From: Leishmania martiniquensis
Taxonomy: Eukaryota; Euglenozoa; Kinetoplastea; Trypanosomatida; Trypanosomatidae
Direction of reading: 5' to 3'
NCBI RefSeq assembly: GCF_017916325.1
Contig: NC_090140.1
Coordinates: 7,501-71,500, forward strand
Length of the DNA stretch: 64,000 bases
Made by a program: the position numbers and the translations under genes
The notes under the pieces: model-generated
What the model was told of the DNA's origin: nothing
Seen by the model: only the letters and a program-made list of their open reading frames with translations
Databases searched by the model: none
Shown: piece by piece, positions 50,456-59,330 of the stretch
Numbering within the stretch: the first letter of the stretch is position 1
Layout: each line of letters begins with the position of its first letter

Positions 50456-51856
50456 ATGCGTGCTGCTAGTCGCTTGGTGAACCGCCGCATCGGCGCGGCT
50501 GCCGGGGTGCTTAGCTGCAACTACAGAGTCTCGCAGCGGCGTTGCTTCGCGACCACACTTGCACTACGCGGCCGGTGTATCCCGTACAAGCTGACGGACA
50601 TCGGCGAAGGAATAACAGAGGTGCAGGTGCTGAACGTCCGCGTAACGGTCGGCGATGTCATCAACGAATTCGACCCCATCTGCGAGGTACAAAGCGACAA
50701 GGCCACCGTCGACATCACGTCTCGGTACAGCGGTGTTGTGGAGGCAGTGTACCTGCAGCCTGGAATGACTGCTAAAGTGGGCTCGGTTATGCTAGACATC
50801 GTGCCCGAGGGCCCTGGCGACGCGCCAGCGGCGGCACCGCCACCCCGCAGTACGTCATCGCCTTCGTCAGCGGCGCCGTCCTCCCTGTCGCAGCCGTTAT
50901 CGAGCCCCAAATCGGGTAAGGTGCTTGCGACTCCGGCCACGCGGTACCTGGCGCGTGAACACAAGCTGGAGCTCGCGCATGTGCCGGCCACAGGCAAGGG
51001 GGGACGAGTAACGAAGGAGGACGTGCTGCGGTTCGTGGCAGCGGGCGAGTCTGAGGCGGTCGCGGTACCGCCGCTCCAATCGACAGCGCCGGCCGCTGCC
51101 ACCGCCCCACCGGGGGCCTTCGTGTCTGGACTTGCGACAGAGGCAGGCGACACCGTCGTACCCATCACTGGCGTGCGCCGCGGCATGGTCAAGACGATGA
51201 GCCAGGCTGCTTCTATTCCCACCTTCACCTTTAGCGAGGAGTTCGAAGTTACGCGGCTCACGGAGGTGCGCGAGTCGCTGAAGGATGCGGTGAAAGACGG
51301 TAGCAACGGAAGGGTGAAGCTGTCCTTGATGCCTTTATTTCTCAAGGCGGCGTCCATCGCGTTGAAGAAGCACCCGGACATCAATGCCCACTGCCCAGCG
51401 GGCTGCTCGGCGTTGGTGCGCAAGGCGGCACACAACATCGGCTTCGCCATGGACACGCCGAACGGACTCATCGTGCCGGTCGTGCCGCACGTGGAGCGCA
51501 AGTCTATCCTCGACATTGCCATGGACATGCACATCCTTGTCGAGCGCGGCAGGAATAACAAGCTGACGACGCAGGACATGGCGGGCGGCACCTTCACGCT
51601 GAGCAACATCGGCTCGATTGGGGCTACCACCACAGCGCCGGTGCTGCTTCCGCCCCAGGTAGCCATCGGGGCGATAGGTCGCCTCCAAAAGCTGCCACGC
51701 TTCGACGCAAAGGGGAACGTGTACGCTGCGAATCTCATCTGCATTTCCTTCACAGCCGACCATCGCGTCATTGATGGCGCAGGCATGGTGAGATTCGCGA
51801 ACACGTACAAGTGGCTACTGGAGAATCCAGAGAATATGCTAGTGGACCTGCGGTAA
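50456..51856 (+). CDS. DBT: Branched-chain 2-oxoacid dehydrogenase E2 (transacylase)
   Basis: E2 of the mitochondrial branched-chain 2-oxoacid dehydrogenase complex carries the acyl group from E1 to CoA during valine, leucine and isoleucine breakdown. The 466-residue protein opens with an Arg-rich mitochondrial presequence (MRAASRLVNRRIGAAAG). A single lipoyl domain follows at about 40-115 with the lipoylated lysine in SDKAT (Lys82), then an Ala/Pro/Ser-rich linker, an E3-binding domain (ATPATRYLAREHKLELAHV through GRVTKEDVLRF), a second linker and the catalytic domain, with the active-site motif HRVIDG (His436, Asp440). The IGEGITEV start of the lipoyl domain is typical of branched-chain E2. 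All domains are intact. A full-length minus-strand open frame lies opposite but is a codon-bias shadow. Confidence 0.95.
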   Translation: MRAASRLVNRRIGAAAGVLSCNYRVSQRRCFATTLALRGRCIPYKLTDIGEGITEVQVLNVRVTVGDVINEFDPICEVQSDKATVDITSRYSGVVEAVYLQPGMTAKVGSVMLDIVPEGPGDAPAAAPPPRSTSSPSSAAPSSLSQPLSSPKSGKVLATPATRYLAREHKLELAHVPATGKGGRVTKEDVLRFVAAGESEAVAVPPLQSTAPAAATAPPGAFVSGLATEAGDTVVPITGVRRGMVKTMSQAASIPTFTFSEEFEVTRLTEVRESLKDAVKDGSNGRVKLSLMPLFLKAASIALKKHPDINAHCPAGCSALVRKAAHNIGFAMDTPNGLIVPVVPHVERKSILDIAMDMHILVERGRNNKLTTQDMAGGTFTLSNIGSIGATTTAPVLLPPQVAIGAIGRLQKLPRFDAKGNVYAANLICISFTADHRVIDGAGMVRFANTYKWLLENPENMLVDLR

Positions 51857-52660
51857 TGGAGTTGGGAGAAGGGAAGAAAAAGAGGACAGAGGCGGGGAGA
51901 GAGCCGCGGGATGATGGCCCCCCCTCCCCCCATTCTCTGCCTCATCTCCTATCCCTTGTTGGATAGAAATTTGCTTACTGCACTAACGAAAACGCGCGCC
52001 TCCCTTTCTCGCGCATTCCCACAAACTCGGCAACTGCGTGCGTGGGCGGGTGGGTGCGCCGTTGGTGTGCGTTTCTTCCCTGCGTCTGCCTCTTGTTCGT
52101 TGCGCTTGGTGCCATTGAGCTCACTGCTCCTCCTCCCCCTCCTCTACCCCTCTCCTCCCGCAGAGTGCTGAGGGGTTTGGGCGCGGCGCTTTGTTGTGTG
52201 CTCACTCCTATCGTGTGAAGGCCTATGCGACTGATCCTCTTCCGATCTCTCGTAGTATGTCGCGTCTTACTATTCGAACCGGCGGCACTGACGCCGAGGA
52301 GGGCGCACTTCCCCCCCTCGCGCATCGCGTTGGCCACAGGCACAGGCCCACTGTGGCCGTCCGTGCGAGTCTCCTCTCCCCTCCATTTCTCTCGCCGCCC
52401 TCCCGCCTCTGCTCTTGTGGCTTCCGTCTTTCCAACAGAGGTCAGCGCTGGTGTCTATGAGGCATAGGCGTGCTCGCCAAGGAGGATGGAGATGAGGGGG
52501 GAGCGAGTGGGGGTGACCGGTGGAGATGACGGGCGACGAGGCGATGGGGTGTCGTCGTTGTCGTGTGCGTTATGTGTGCAGTGCGTATGTTCGATGCGGC
52601 TGCCTTTTGAAGAGGGGGAAAAACGATTTTGAGAGGCCAACGCCGCGGCTGACACGGCCG

Positions 52661-52717
52661 GCACACACACACACATCACACACACACACAGAGACAGACA
52701 CAGAGAGACAGAGACCT
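52661..52717. repeat. (CA)n/(GACA)n microsatellite
   Basis: CA run passing into GACA/GAGA repeats. Confidence 0.85.
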
Positions 52718-53221
52718 GTGCACGCGCACGGCGACATGTCTGTCCCGCAGCGAAAGGCGAACAAAGCGGCTGAGAATGGAGGGGGGACGGGAGCCACGCG
52801 GATGGTCTCTCGCGGACCCTCTCGAGGGGGCCGAGGGCGAAGAGATGACGACTGCCCTCCGCGAGCACGCCTACAACAGAATGTTTCGAGAAGCGCGGCC
52901 CGAGACGATCCCGCAGTTTCCCCTCCCCTTCCCTTTATCTCTGTACTCACGTCTACAGGAAGCGTTTCCTTTCGTCACCGATGCTGGGCACCCCTGTCTG
53001 CCCCCACTCTTACCCTCTCTTGCCTAATGCGTGACCTCATCGTCCTGATCGCAACATCACATCTTTCTTCTGAGCACGTATAGCGAGCCCGTCGCGAACA
53101 AGCACGGCATCACCAACAAGCGTAACTTTCTGCATCAGTCGCACCCATCATCACAACAGACACTGAAGACCTTCTCTTACCTCTGACTCACGCACCCCAT
53201 CTGCTGTACGCCCCCTCCCCC

Positions 53222-53238
53222 AACACACACACACACAT
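53222..53238. repeat. (CA)n microsatellite
   Basis: CA run about 65 bp upstream of the Fip1-type ATG. Confidence 0.8.
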
Positions 53239-53300
53239 ATTAATTGTATTCCCTATCCCATCAAGACAACGAGAACAGCGTCGAGGCAGCGGCCGAAACA

Positions 53301-54398
53301 ATGGAGGCCGGCGGGGACAACCTTTTCGTCATCAATGACGTCGAGGCGGATCACACGGAGGATGTGCCAGAGGCACGGCCGGTAGTGCAGGCTCAGGAGA
53401 CGGAGACCGAGGCCATGGAGCACGTCAAGGGGCTCGTGCCGCTATGCACTCAGCATGTGCAGGGCCCACAGCTCAGCAGTGCCACCTTTGGGTACGACAT
53501 CGCGCTAATGGCGAAGCGGCCGTGGGCCGAGCCCGGCGCGAAGCTGAGCGATTACTTCAACTACGGCTTCAACGAACAGAGCTGGCGCGTGTATTGCGCA
53601 ATGCAGGAGAACGGCGAGGAGTCGCTGTTGGCCAAGGCGACAGCAATGCTGCAGAAGTTGGAGCTGGCAGGTCGCCCTGCCGCTGGTGCGACGGCAGAGG
53701 AGGTGGGTGCTGGTGGCCACACTGCGTGTGATGAACCTCCCATGATGATGACAGGCGGTATGATGGAGGGCTATAGTGACGGTGTCCCTTACGGCGGCGG
53801 TCAAAGTCTGTACGGCGGCCACGATGGCCCGGGACGCGGTGGCGGCTACGGGCGGCCCTACCAGCCTCGCGAGTTCTACCCTCACGGCGGCGGCGGCTTC
53901 GAGCGGCAGCACAACGCCAACTACAAGACGCGACTGTGCAAGGGCTTCGCTGAAGGGCATTGCAACCGCGGCGATCAGTGCAATTTCGCTCATGGCGTCA
54001 GTGATCTCCGAAACCCTGGGGGAGGTGAATCCATGCAGCCGCAGCCGCAACAAACGCCGCAGTCGCAGCAACATATGCCTCCGCAGCTGCCGCCAGGTGG
54101 CCCGGCTGGCGGCCGCTCTGCCCCACCGCCGATGCCACAAGGCTACGGCGAGCACCGGCCCGGCTTCCACTACTACGCCCCTCCGCCTTCGCAGGCAATG
54201 ACGGGAGGCGCACCGCCGCCGCTCCCGGAGCGTGCCAACTACCTTATGCCGCCCCTGCAGGCTGGTGGCGGAGTGCCGCCCATGATGGGACCCCCCATGC
54301 CGATGCAGGACGGCGGGGACGGCGCTGGCAGTGGGTTCCGGCAGCCACCAAAGCGACCGCGTCAGGAGGGTGGCAGCGTCTACGAGCCGCAGTACTGA
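53301..54398 (+). CDS. Fip1-like polyadenylation factor with CCCH zinc finger
   Basis: Fip1 links poly(A) polymerase to the cleavage/polyadenylation factor CPSF. The 365-residue product has an acidic N-terminus (about 1-45) and the Fip1 signature at residues 73-99: RPWAEPGAKLSDYFNYGFNE followed by QSWRVYC, matching the W--PG-(D/K)-SDYFNYGF-E--W--Y consensus. A Gly/Tyr/Arg-rich stretch follows (about 150-205). A single zinc finger, C-x7-C-x5-C-x3-H (Cys213, Cys221, Cys227, His231; lead-in NYKTRLCKGF), has the YKT-LC lead of mRNA-binding fingers. The rest is Gln/Pro/Gly/Met-rich. The start is the first ATG; upstream in-frame codons are leader. In trypanosomatids 3' processing is coupled to trans-splicing of the next gene, where this factor would act. 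Confidence 0.92.
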   Translation: MEAGGDNLFVINDVEADHTEDVPEARPVVQAQETETEAMEHVKGLVPLCTQHVQGPQLSSATFGYDIALMAKRPWAEPGAKLSDYFNYGFNEQSWRVYCAMQENGEESLLAKATAMLQKLELAGRPAAGATAEEVGAGGHTACDEPPMMMTGGMMEGYSDGVPYGGGQSLYGGHDGPGRGGGYGRPYQPREFYPHGGGGFERQHNANYKTRLCKGFAEGHCNRGDQCNFAHGVSDLRNPGGGESMQPQPQQTPQSQQHMPPQLPPGGPAGGRSAPPPMPQGYGEHRPGFHYYAPPPSQAMTGGAPPPLPERANYLMPPLQAGGGVPPMMGPPMPMQDGGDGAGSGFRQPPKRPRQEGGSVYEPQY

Positions 54399-55602
54399 GA
54401 AGGCGGTCAAGAGAGGGGCTCATGTCGTACGAGCGCGTCTTCGGCAGTGGAGAAGTGTGTGTGTGTGTGTCCCCGCGTTGTGCGGGGGCGATTAAGGATG
54501 GGGCCTGACGTTTCCGGGAGGCACCCCAGTCCACTGGCAAAGAGCCGATAGACAGGCTTCAGTGGCTTTGTGCGCGCGCACTCATGCGGCTCTACGCGCG
54601 TGCCAGTGAGTGGTGGGCGCACACAACAGGAACGACACGCATACGAAGCGAAGCCTCCCGGGTGACCCAAGGGAGGAGAGGTCGGGATGAGCATCGCGTG
54701 CAATAGAGGGGCCCCCTCCCCCCTCCCCAGCGGCCCTCTTTACAGTCGCTTCCTCTGTCTGTACGCGTTGGCGCACACATTCGTTACTGCGCCTGGTCTT
54801 GCCAAATATCGGCGGTGCGTCTACTCAGCTCCCAGCGTTGGCAGCGTGGCGGCAAGTCAATGAGTCATTGTCTGAAGCACGCCAAGTGGTGCCTGTGCAG
54901 ACTACACTCCCTTCACAGGGACGCCATCCCGGCCCACCGTGAGACTCTTCCCTGGTGGGAAACGACGCAGCAGTGGACTGCAGCCGAGCCTTGTGCGCTC
55001 TTCATCTCGGGCCCCCGATCACATGTACCTTTGGTGCTTCACTCTTCTTTGGCCCTCCCCCTTCACATCACCTGCACGGACACGGACACACGCAAAGAAT
55101 TGCTCACACACGCACAGTTGCTCGCCGAGCCTTATACATATATATATATCGAGAGAGAGATTCATCTGCATACGCGGTGTGATCTCCGCCTTGCTTGTGC
55201 ACCGCGCTTCCCCTCCCCTCCCCTCCTCCCTCCCCCCTCACGCTCTCTCCCTCCCGCAGGCGTACACACACAGACACACAGCGACCTCTATTCAGAGAGG
55301 CGGAGCTCTCACGGCGCGGCAGCAGAAGCAGAAAAGGGTCCACCGAAGCCCCGTTGGCGCCTCTGTGCATTCACTCCGTCCCTCACACGGACACAGTTAC
55401 GCTAATTTGCTTTCCTGTAGGCACCGGCATCCGCGTACGGCCGTGTCCGGTGCATGCCACTTCCCCCTCCCCTCTCACCCCCCGCCTGCCATCCCGTCTT
55501 CGGTTGCATCCTCCGCTGCTTCGGTGCCGCACGCCGTCTCGTTGCCCCCAGTCCGCTGGCGAAACGGCGCAGGGCGCACCAGCGGGCGCAGCACCAGCCA
55601 CG
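54399..55602. other. Intergenic region
   Basis: About 1.2 kb with a TA/GA repeat at 55133-55160 and C/T-rich tracts near 55205-55260 and 55460-55500. No gene seen; the LSG1 frame is open upstream through this leader. Confidence 0.55.
55133..55160. repeat. (TA)n-(GA)n compound microsatellite
   Basis: A TA run directly followed by a GA run. Confidence 0.85.
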
Positions 55603-57939
55603 ATGAGCTCATCGCTCGGCAAGGCCATCCAACGCTCGAAGCGAGCGACGGAGCGGCAGGGGCGGCGTAGTTACCGCGACGCCTTGGAGAGCGAGCGCAA
55701 CGCCGCCCTGAATGCGGAGCTGCGCCATCAGGAGGCAGGCCGTGCCAAGACACAGCTCAAGTCCATCTGGGAGACGAACGATGTGGAAGACTTTCTCTCT
55801 ATTGCCGATGCACGGGAGGAGGGCTACTTTGCCGAGCGCGACGTGCGTGTTGTCATTGGCGGCCGAGTACACGTGGTGCAGCATGACAAAGTTGTCCCAC
55901 AGCAGATGCCGACAGACGAGGCTCACGTGGACTGGCTGAAGCTAAGTGAGGCACTGACGATCCCGAAGCGGCCGGAGTGGGACTGCGAGATGTCCGCTGA
56001 AGATTTGCAGGCAGCGGAGAAAAAGGCCTTCGTCGACTGGCGCCGCTCCCTCGCGCAGATGGAAGAGGAGCACAAAATACTGCTGACGCCGTACGAGCGC
56101 AACATCGAGGTATGGCGGCAGCTGTGGCGTGTCGTGGAGCGTGCCGACGTTGTCGCGGTCATCGTAGACGCGCGCAATCCGCTGATGTTTCGCAGCGCTG
56201 ACTTCGAAAAGTACGTGCGGAGTACGCAGAACCGCAAGGGGGAGCCCAAGAAGGCGGTGCTGCTGCTTAACAAGGCGGACCTGCTGACCGAGGCGCAGCG
56301 GCGGTCCTGGACAGCATACTTTCAGCAGCGCGGCGACGAGTTCTTCTTCTTCTCCGCCAAGCCGTTGCAGCCTCTCGCGACGGCCGCCGTCTCGCATGAC
56401 ATGACCGGTGACGAAGGCGAAAAGGACCAGGAGGAGGGCGGCGATGACCTGCTCGACACGGACGGGGTGCAGCTCTCGGCGGAGCAGAAGGCGGCGCTGG
56501 AAAAGATACTGAAGCACAAGCGGGAGAAGACGCGGCACAAGACGAAGGCACTGCGGGCCCCGGTTGAGGTGGCGAACGCGTACGAGCTCGCTGCGAGGCG
56601 CCGGGCCCTGAAGGAGAGGGAGCACGCGCCCAGGGTGAGGACGGAAAAGCCGTTCACCGAGGACGAGCTGGCGCGCAACTCGCGCACGGCGGCTCCCGTG
56701 AAGCGCGAGCCGTGGGCCGTGCTCGACCCGGTGCAGCTGCTCGACGAGTTCGCCCGCCTGCGCGAGGAGGCTGGGGTGACAGACGTGAACACGCCGCTGA
56801 TGATTGGCCTTGTTGGCTATCCGAACGTGGGCAAGTCGTCTACGATCAACGCAATCATCGGCTGCAAGAAGGTCGTGGTGAGCGCCACTCCCGGCAAGAC
56901 GAAGCACTTTCAGACGCTCATGATACCTAACGAGCGCCGCGTGGCGCTGTGCGATTGCCCCGGCCTCGTCTTCCCCTCGTTCGCATCCACAAAGGCACAA
57001 ATGGTATGCGACGGCATCCTCCCCGTCGACACAGCCACGGACACGCTGGAGGCGACGGCCACCATCTGCCGCCGCCTGCCTCGCCTGGTGCTGGAAGGGG
57101 AGCTCAACATCTCACTGCTGGCAGAGGACGATGTAGACGAGAGCGAGTCGCTCGCCGAGCGACTGCTAAATGCGCTAGCACGACGACGCGGCTACATGGC
57201 GTCGCACGACCGCCCCAACAAGGCGCGTGCGGGCAAGGAGCTGCTGAAGCTGTACGTGGACGGGTACTTTGTGTACGTCGAGCCACCGCCTACTTACCGC
57301 CCCGACGCGGCGGCGCTGTCGCTGGAAGGATACATGGAGCGGCACGCCTCCGCCTCAGTCGCGGCGGCATCGTCTGTCCCCGTAGGCGGGACGGCGGCAG
57401 AGGGCGACGGTCAGGAATGGGAGGACGACGACGATGACAGCGGCTGGCAGGAGCTGAATAGCGAGGAAGAAGAGGCGTGGGCTGACCTCGACTCCGCCGA
57501 CGACGCCCGCGCTCTGAGTGAGCCAGGAGACGGTGGCGACTGCTCGGTCAACACGGACTTGGAGAACGTGGCGCCGCCTATGTTCTACGCCCGCCCGCAA
57601 TCCCTGCGCAGCACCTTCACCCGCTACGAGCTCTTTAACATGGAGGTCAATGAGGCACGCGCCAGGGAGCTGCAGAAGGCGGAGCGGCGCCGAAAGAGGC
57701 GGACCAATCACCAGCTCGAGCCGGAGATGCAGACCTTTGTGAACCGTCAAGGCGAGGTGGAGTTGCGCATCGACGACGACGACGGAGTACTGGAACTGGT
57801 GACGCCGAGCGGCGGGCCGGTGGGGCCAGCAACGAAAGCGAAGCCCAAGTCGAAGCGTCAGCAGCGTCGCGAGCTCAAACGGGTTGGTGCGGGCCCCTTA
57901 AACCGATACGGGCAGCGCAAAGGCATCCAGGACTACTGA
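55603..57939 (+). CDS. LSG1: LSG1-type GTPase (pre-60S export/maturation)
   Basis: LSG1 is the cytoplasmic GTPase that releases the export adaptor NMD3 from pre-60S subunits. The 778-residue product shows the circularly permuted GTPase order: the NKAD base motif (223-226) and SAKP come before the P-loop GYPNVGKSS (405-413), then the switch motif DCPGL (451-455) followed by VFPSF, an LSG1 signature. The N-terminus (MSSSLGKAIQRSKR) matches the LSG1 start. The stretch between SAKP and the P-loop is acidic then basic (EGEKDQEEGGDD; KHKREKTRHKTK). After the GTPase comes an acidic low-complexity insert and a basic C-terminus (KPKSKRQQRRELKR). The length is near the family's usual size. The start is the first ATG after the C/T-rich leader. 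Confidence 0.96.
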   Translation: MSSSLGKAIQRSKRATERQGRRSYRDALESERNAALNAELRHQEAGRAKTQLKSIWETNDVEDFLSIADAREEGYFAERDVRVVIGGRVHVVQHDKVVPQQMPTDEAHVDWLKLSEALTIPKRPEWDCEMSAEDLQAAEKKAFVDWRRSLAQMEEEHKILLTPYERNIEVWRQLWRVVERADVVAVIVDARNPLMFRSADFEKYVRSTQNRKGEPKKAVLLLNKADLLTEAQRRSWTAYFQQRGDEFFFFSAKPLQPLATAAVSHDMTGDEGEKDQEEGGDDLLDTDGVQLSAEQKAALEKILKHKREKTRHKTKALRAPVEVANAYELAARRRALKEREHAPRVRTEKPFTEDELARNSRTAAPVKREPWAVLDPVQLLDEFARLREEAGVTDVNTPLMIGLVGYPNVGKSSTINAIIGCKKVVVSATPGKTKHFQTLMIPNERRVALCDCPGLVFPSFASTKAQMVCDGILPVDTATDTLEATATICRRLPRLVLEGELNISLLAEDDVDESESLAERLLNALARRRGYMASHDRPNKARAGKELLKLYVDGYFVYVEPPPTYRPDAAALSLEGYMERHASASVAAASSVPVGGTAAEGDGQEWEDDDDDSGWQELNSEEEEAWADLDSADDARALSEPGDGGDCSVNTDLENVAPPMFYARPQSLRSTFTRYELFNMEVNEARARELQKAERRRKRRTNHQLEPEMQTFVNRQGEVELRIDDDDGVLELVTPSGGPVGPATKAKPKSKRQQRRELKRVGAGPLNRYGQRKGIQDY

Positions 57940-58552
57940 CTAAAGGTGCTGTCTACGCCTCCCTTTGTGCGCTTTCGCAGCTTTACACTCAGGTGCCACC
58001 GCGCATGTGCGTGCTCCTACGTGGTGTTGTGCGGCGGTGAGGGGTGAGGGAGTCGAGGGGGGGGGCGGGACAAAGGAGGACGGCTGCGGGAAACTGTCCC
58101 CCCCACCCTCAGCACACACTCGGCAGGCGTTGTCTCTGTCCACCCGCTATTCTAAGCGGTCGGACTCGTTTTACGACGTGAGCTGTCGTGTGCGCTTCTC
58201 AGCCTGTCGAGAGGTGGATGTACTCGATCTTGCTGGTCGGCGCTGATGCTGTTGAGTTCACCCCTCTCTGCCCGACTCGTGTCTTGCTTGTGCTTCTCGC
58301 AGTGCGGGTGCTCGACTACAGTGTAGGTGAGCGGCGGCATTGCTGCTGTCCCGGTGCTGTCTCGCTGCTGTCTCGCTGCTGTCCGTGTATGGGCATCGCA
58401 CCCGCACTCACGGCATGTTAGTTTTGTTCTACGCGTTTAAGATGTCCCCCTCCCTCCCCTCTCCGCACACACACCATTGCGCTCACACGTAAGGCATACG
58501 CGTATTGGTGTGTGTCACCTGTGAGGGGCGTTAAGGGACTAAGCCTCCCCTC

Positions 58553-58582
58553 CCACACACACACATACACACACACACACAC
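58553..58582. repeat. (CA)n microsatellite
   Basis: Interrupted CA run in the intergenic region. Confidence 0.85.
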
Positions 58583-59142
58583 GAGGGAAGCTGAAAACAA
58601 AATGAGCGAAATAAGGCGCTGTTCGATAGCGTGCGCATGCAGCGTGCGCCAGACTTCCTTGAAAGGGACTGCTTTGGGAGGAGAGAGGGGGGAGAGGGGG
58701 GTGCGTGCCCGATGTGAGGATGGGGTCAGCACGGCAGAGATGTCGAGAGTGCGTCCTCTATCGTGGGCCCCTCTGCTCTCCCTCTCCCCCTCTCTCTCTT
58801 TGCCCCCCCCTTGCGTTACGCACTTGCGGCCGCCGAGTGCGCCTTCCCGTCATCGCCTGCTCTCCTTCGTCTCCCCCCATGCGTCTGTGCGTGTGGATCG
58901 TCTCATGCCCCTCCGCCCACCACTCGTTTTCGCCCTCTCTTTTCCACCGCTCGGGGGGGTTGCGGAGGGGGTCGACGCTGCATTGCCGCTGTGCAGATCG
59001 CCTCGGTGTATCTCTACACACACGTAAATACATATATATAATATAAAAGCTGGACGCTTGTGGAGCACCGGCCTGTGTGCGCAGACACACACACACACAC
59101 ATCCACTGTACCGTCGTCTTCCCTCTTTCCCTCTCCACCACA

Positions 59143-59166
59143 AGCAGCAGCAGCAGCAGCAGCAGC
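59143..59166. repeat. (AGC)n microsatellite
   Basis: Eight AGC units. Each CAG in it could in principle serve as a splice acceptor, because a C/T-rich tract precedes it. Confidence 0.85.
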
Positions 59167-59313
59167 GTCAGGCTCTGCCATGGGCAAGATCCGGAGAGGC
59201 GACAGAGCGGAGGAGGAGCAACAGCCCATTGGAAGGGGAGAGGTGGACGGGGCAGTAAGACTTGGGCACACTCCGTCGGCCCTGCGGCAGCGCAGCTCTT
59301 TCTCTCTCTCTCT

Positions 59314-59315
59314 GA
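59314..59315 (+). promoter_or_regulatory. Predicted spliced-leader acceptor
   Basis: AG directly after a run of CT dinucleotides (59295-59312), giving a 15-nt 5' UTR. The (AGC)n block upstream is an alternative site with a longer 5' UTR. Confidence 0.35.
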
Positions 59316-59330
59316 GGGTGCGCGCACCAA

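Larger units (their letters stand above)
51857..53300. other. Intergenic region with CA repeats
   Basis: About 1.4 kb. C/T-rich tracts at 52120-52160 and 52365-52420, a large (CA)n-rich block at 52661-52717, and (CA)n before the Fip1 gene. No gene seen. Confidence 0.55.
57940..59330. other. Intergenic region
   Basis: About 1.4 kb. CA repeats at 58553-58582 and near 59084-59101, an A/T-rich patch at 59028-59046, (CAG)n at 59143-59166 and several C/T-rich tracts (58780-58810, 59295-59312). No gene seen. Confidence 0.55.

Noticed and set aside
50521..51945. 474-codon open frame on the minus strand opposite the E2 gene
   Set aside because: It mirrors the sense codons. GC-rich sense genes rarely use TTA, CTA and TCA, so the codon-aligned antisense frame lacks stops. 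Its product has no family features.
54815..55670. Overlapping open frames of 196 and 243 codons upstream of LSG1
   Set aside because: Several phases are open at once in C/T- and CA-rich leader sequence; no domain or conserved-looking stretch.
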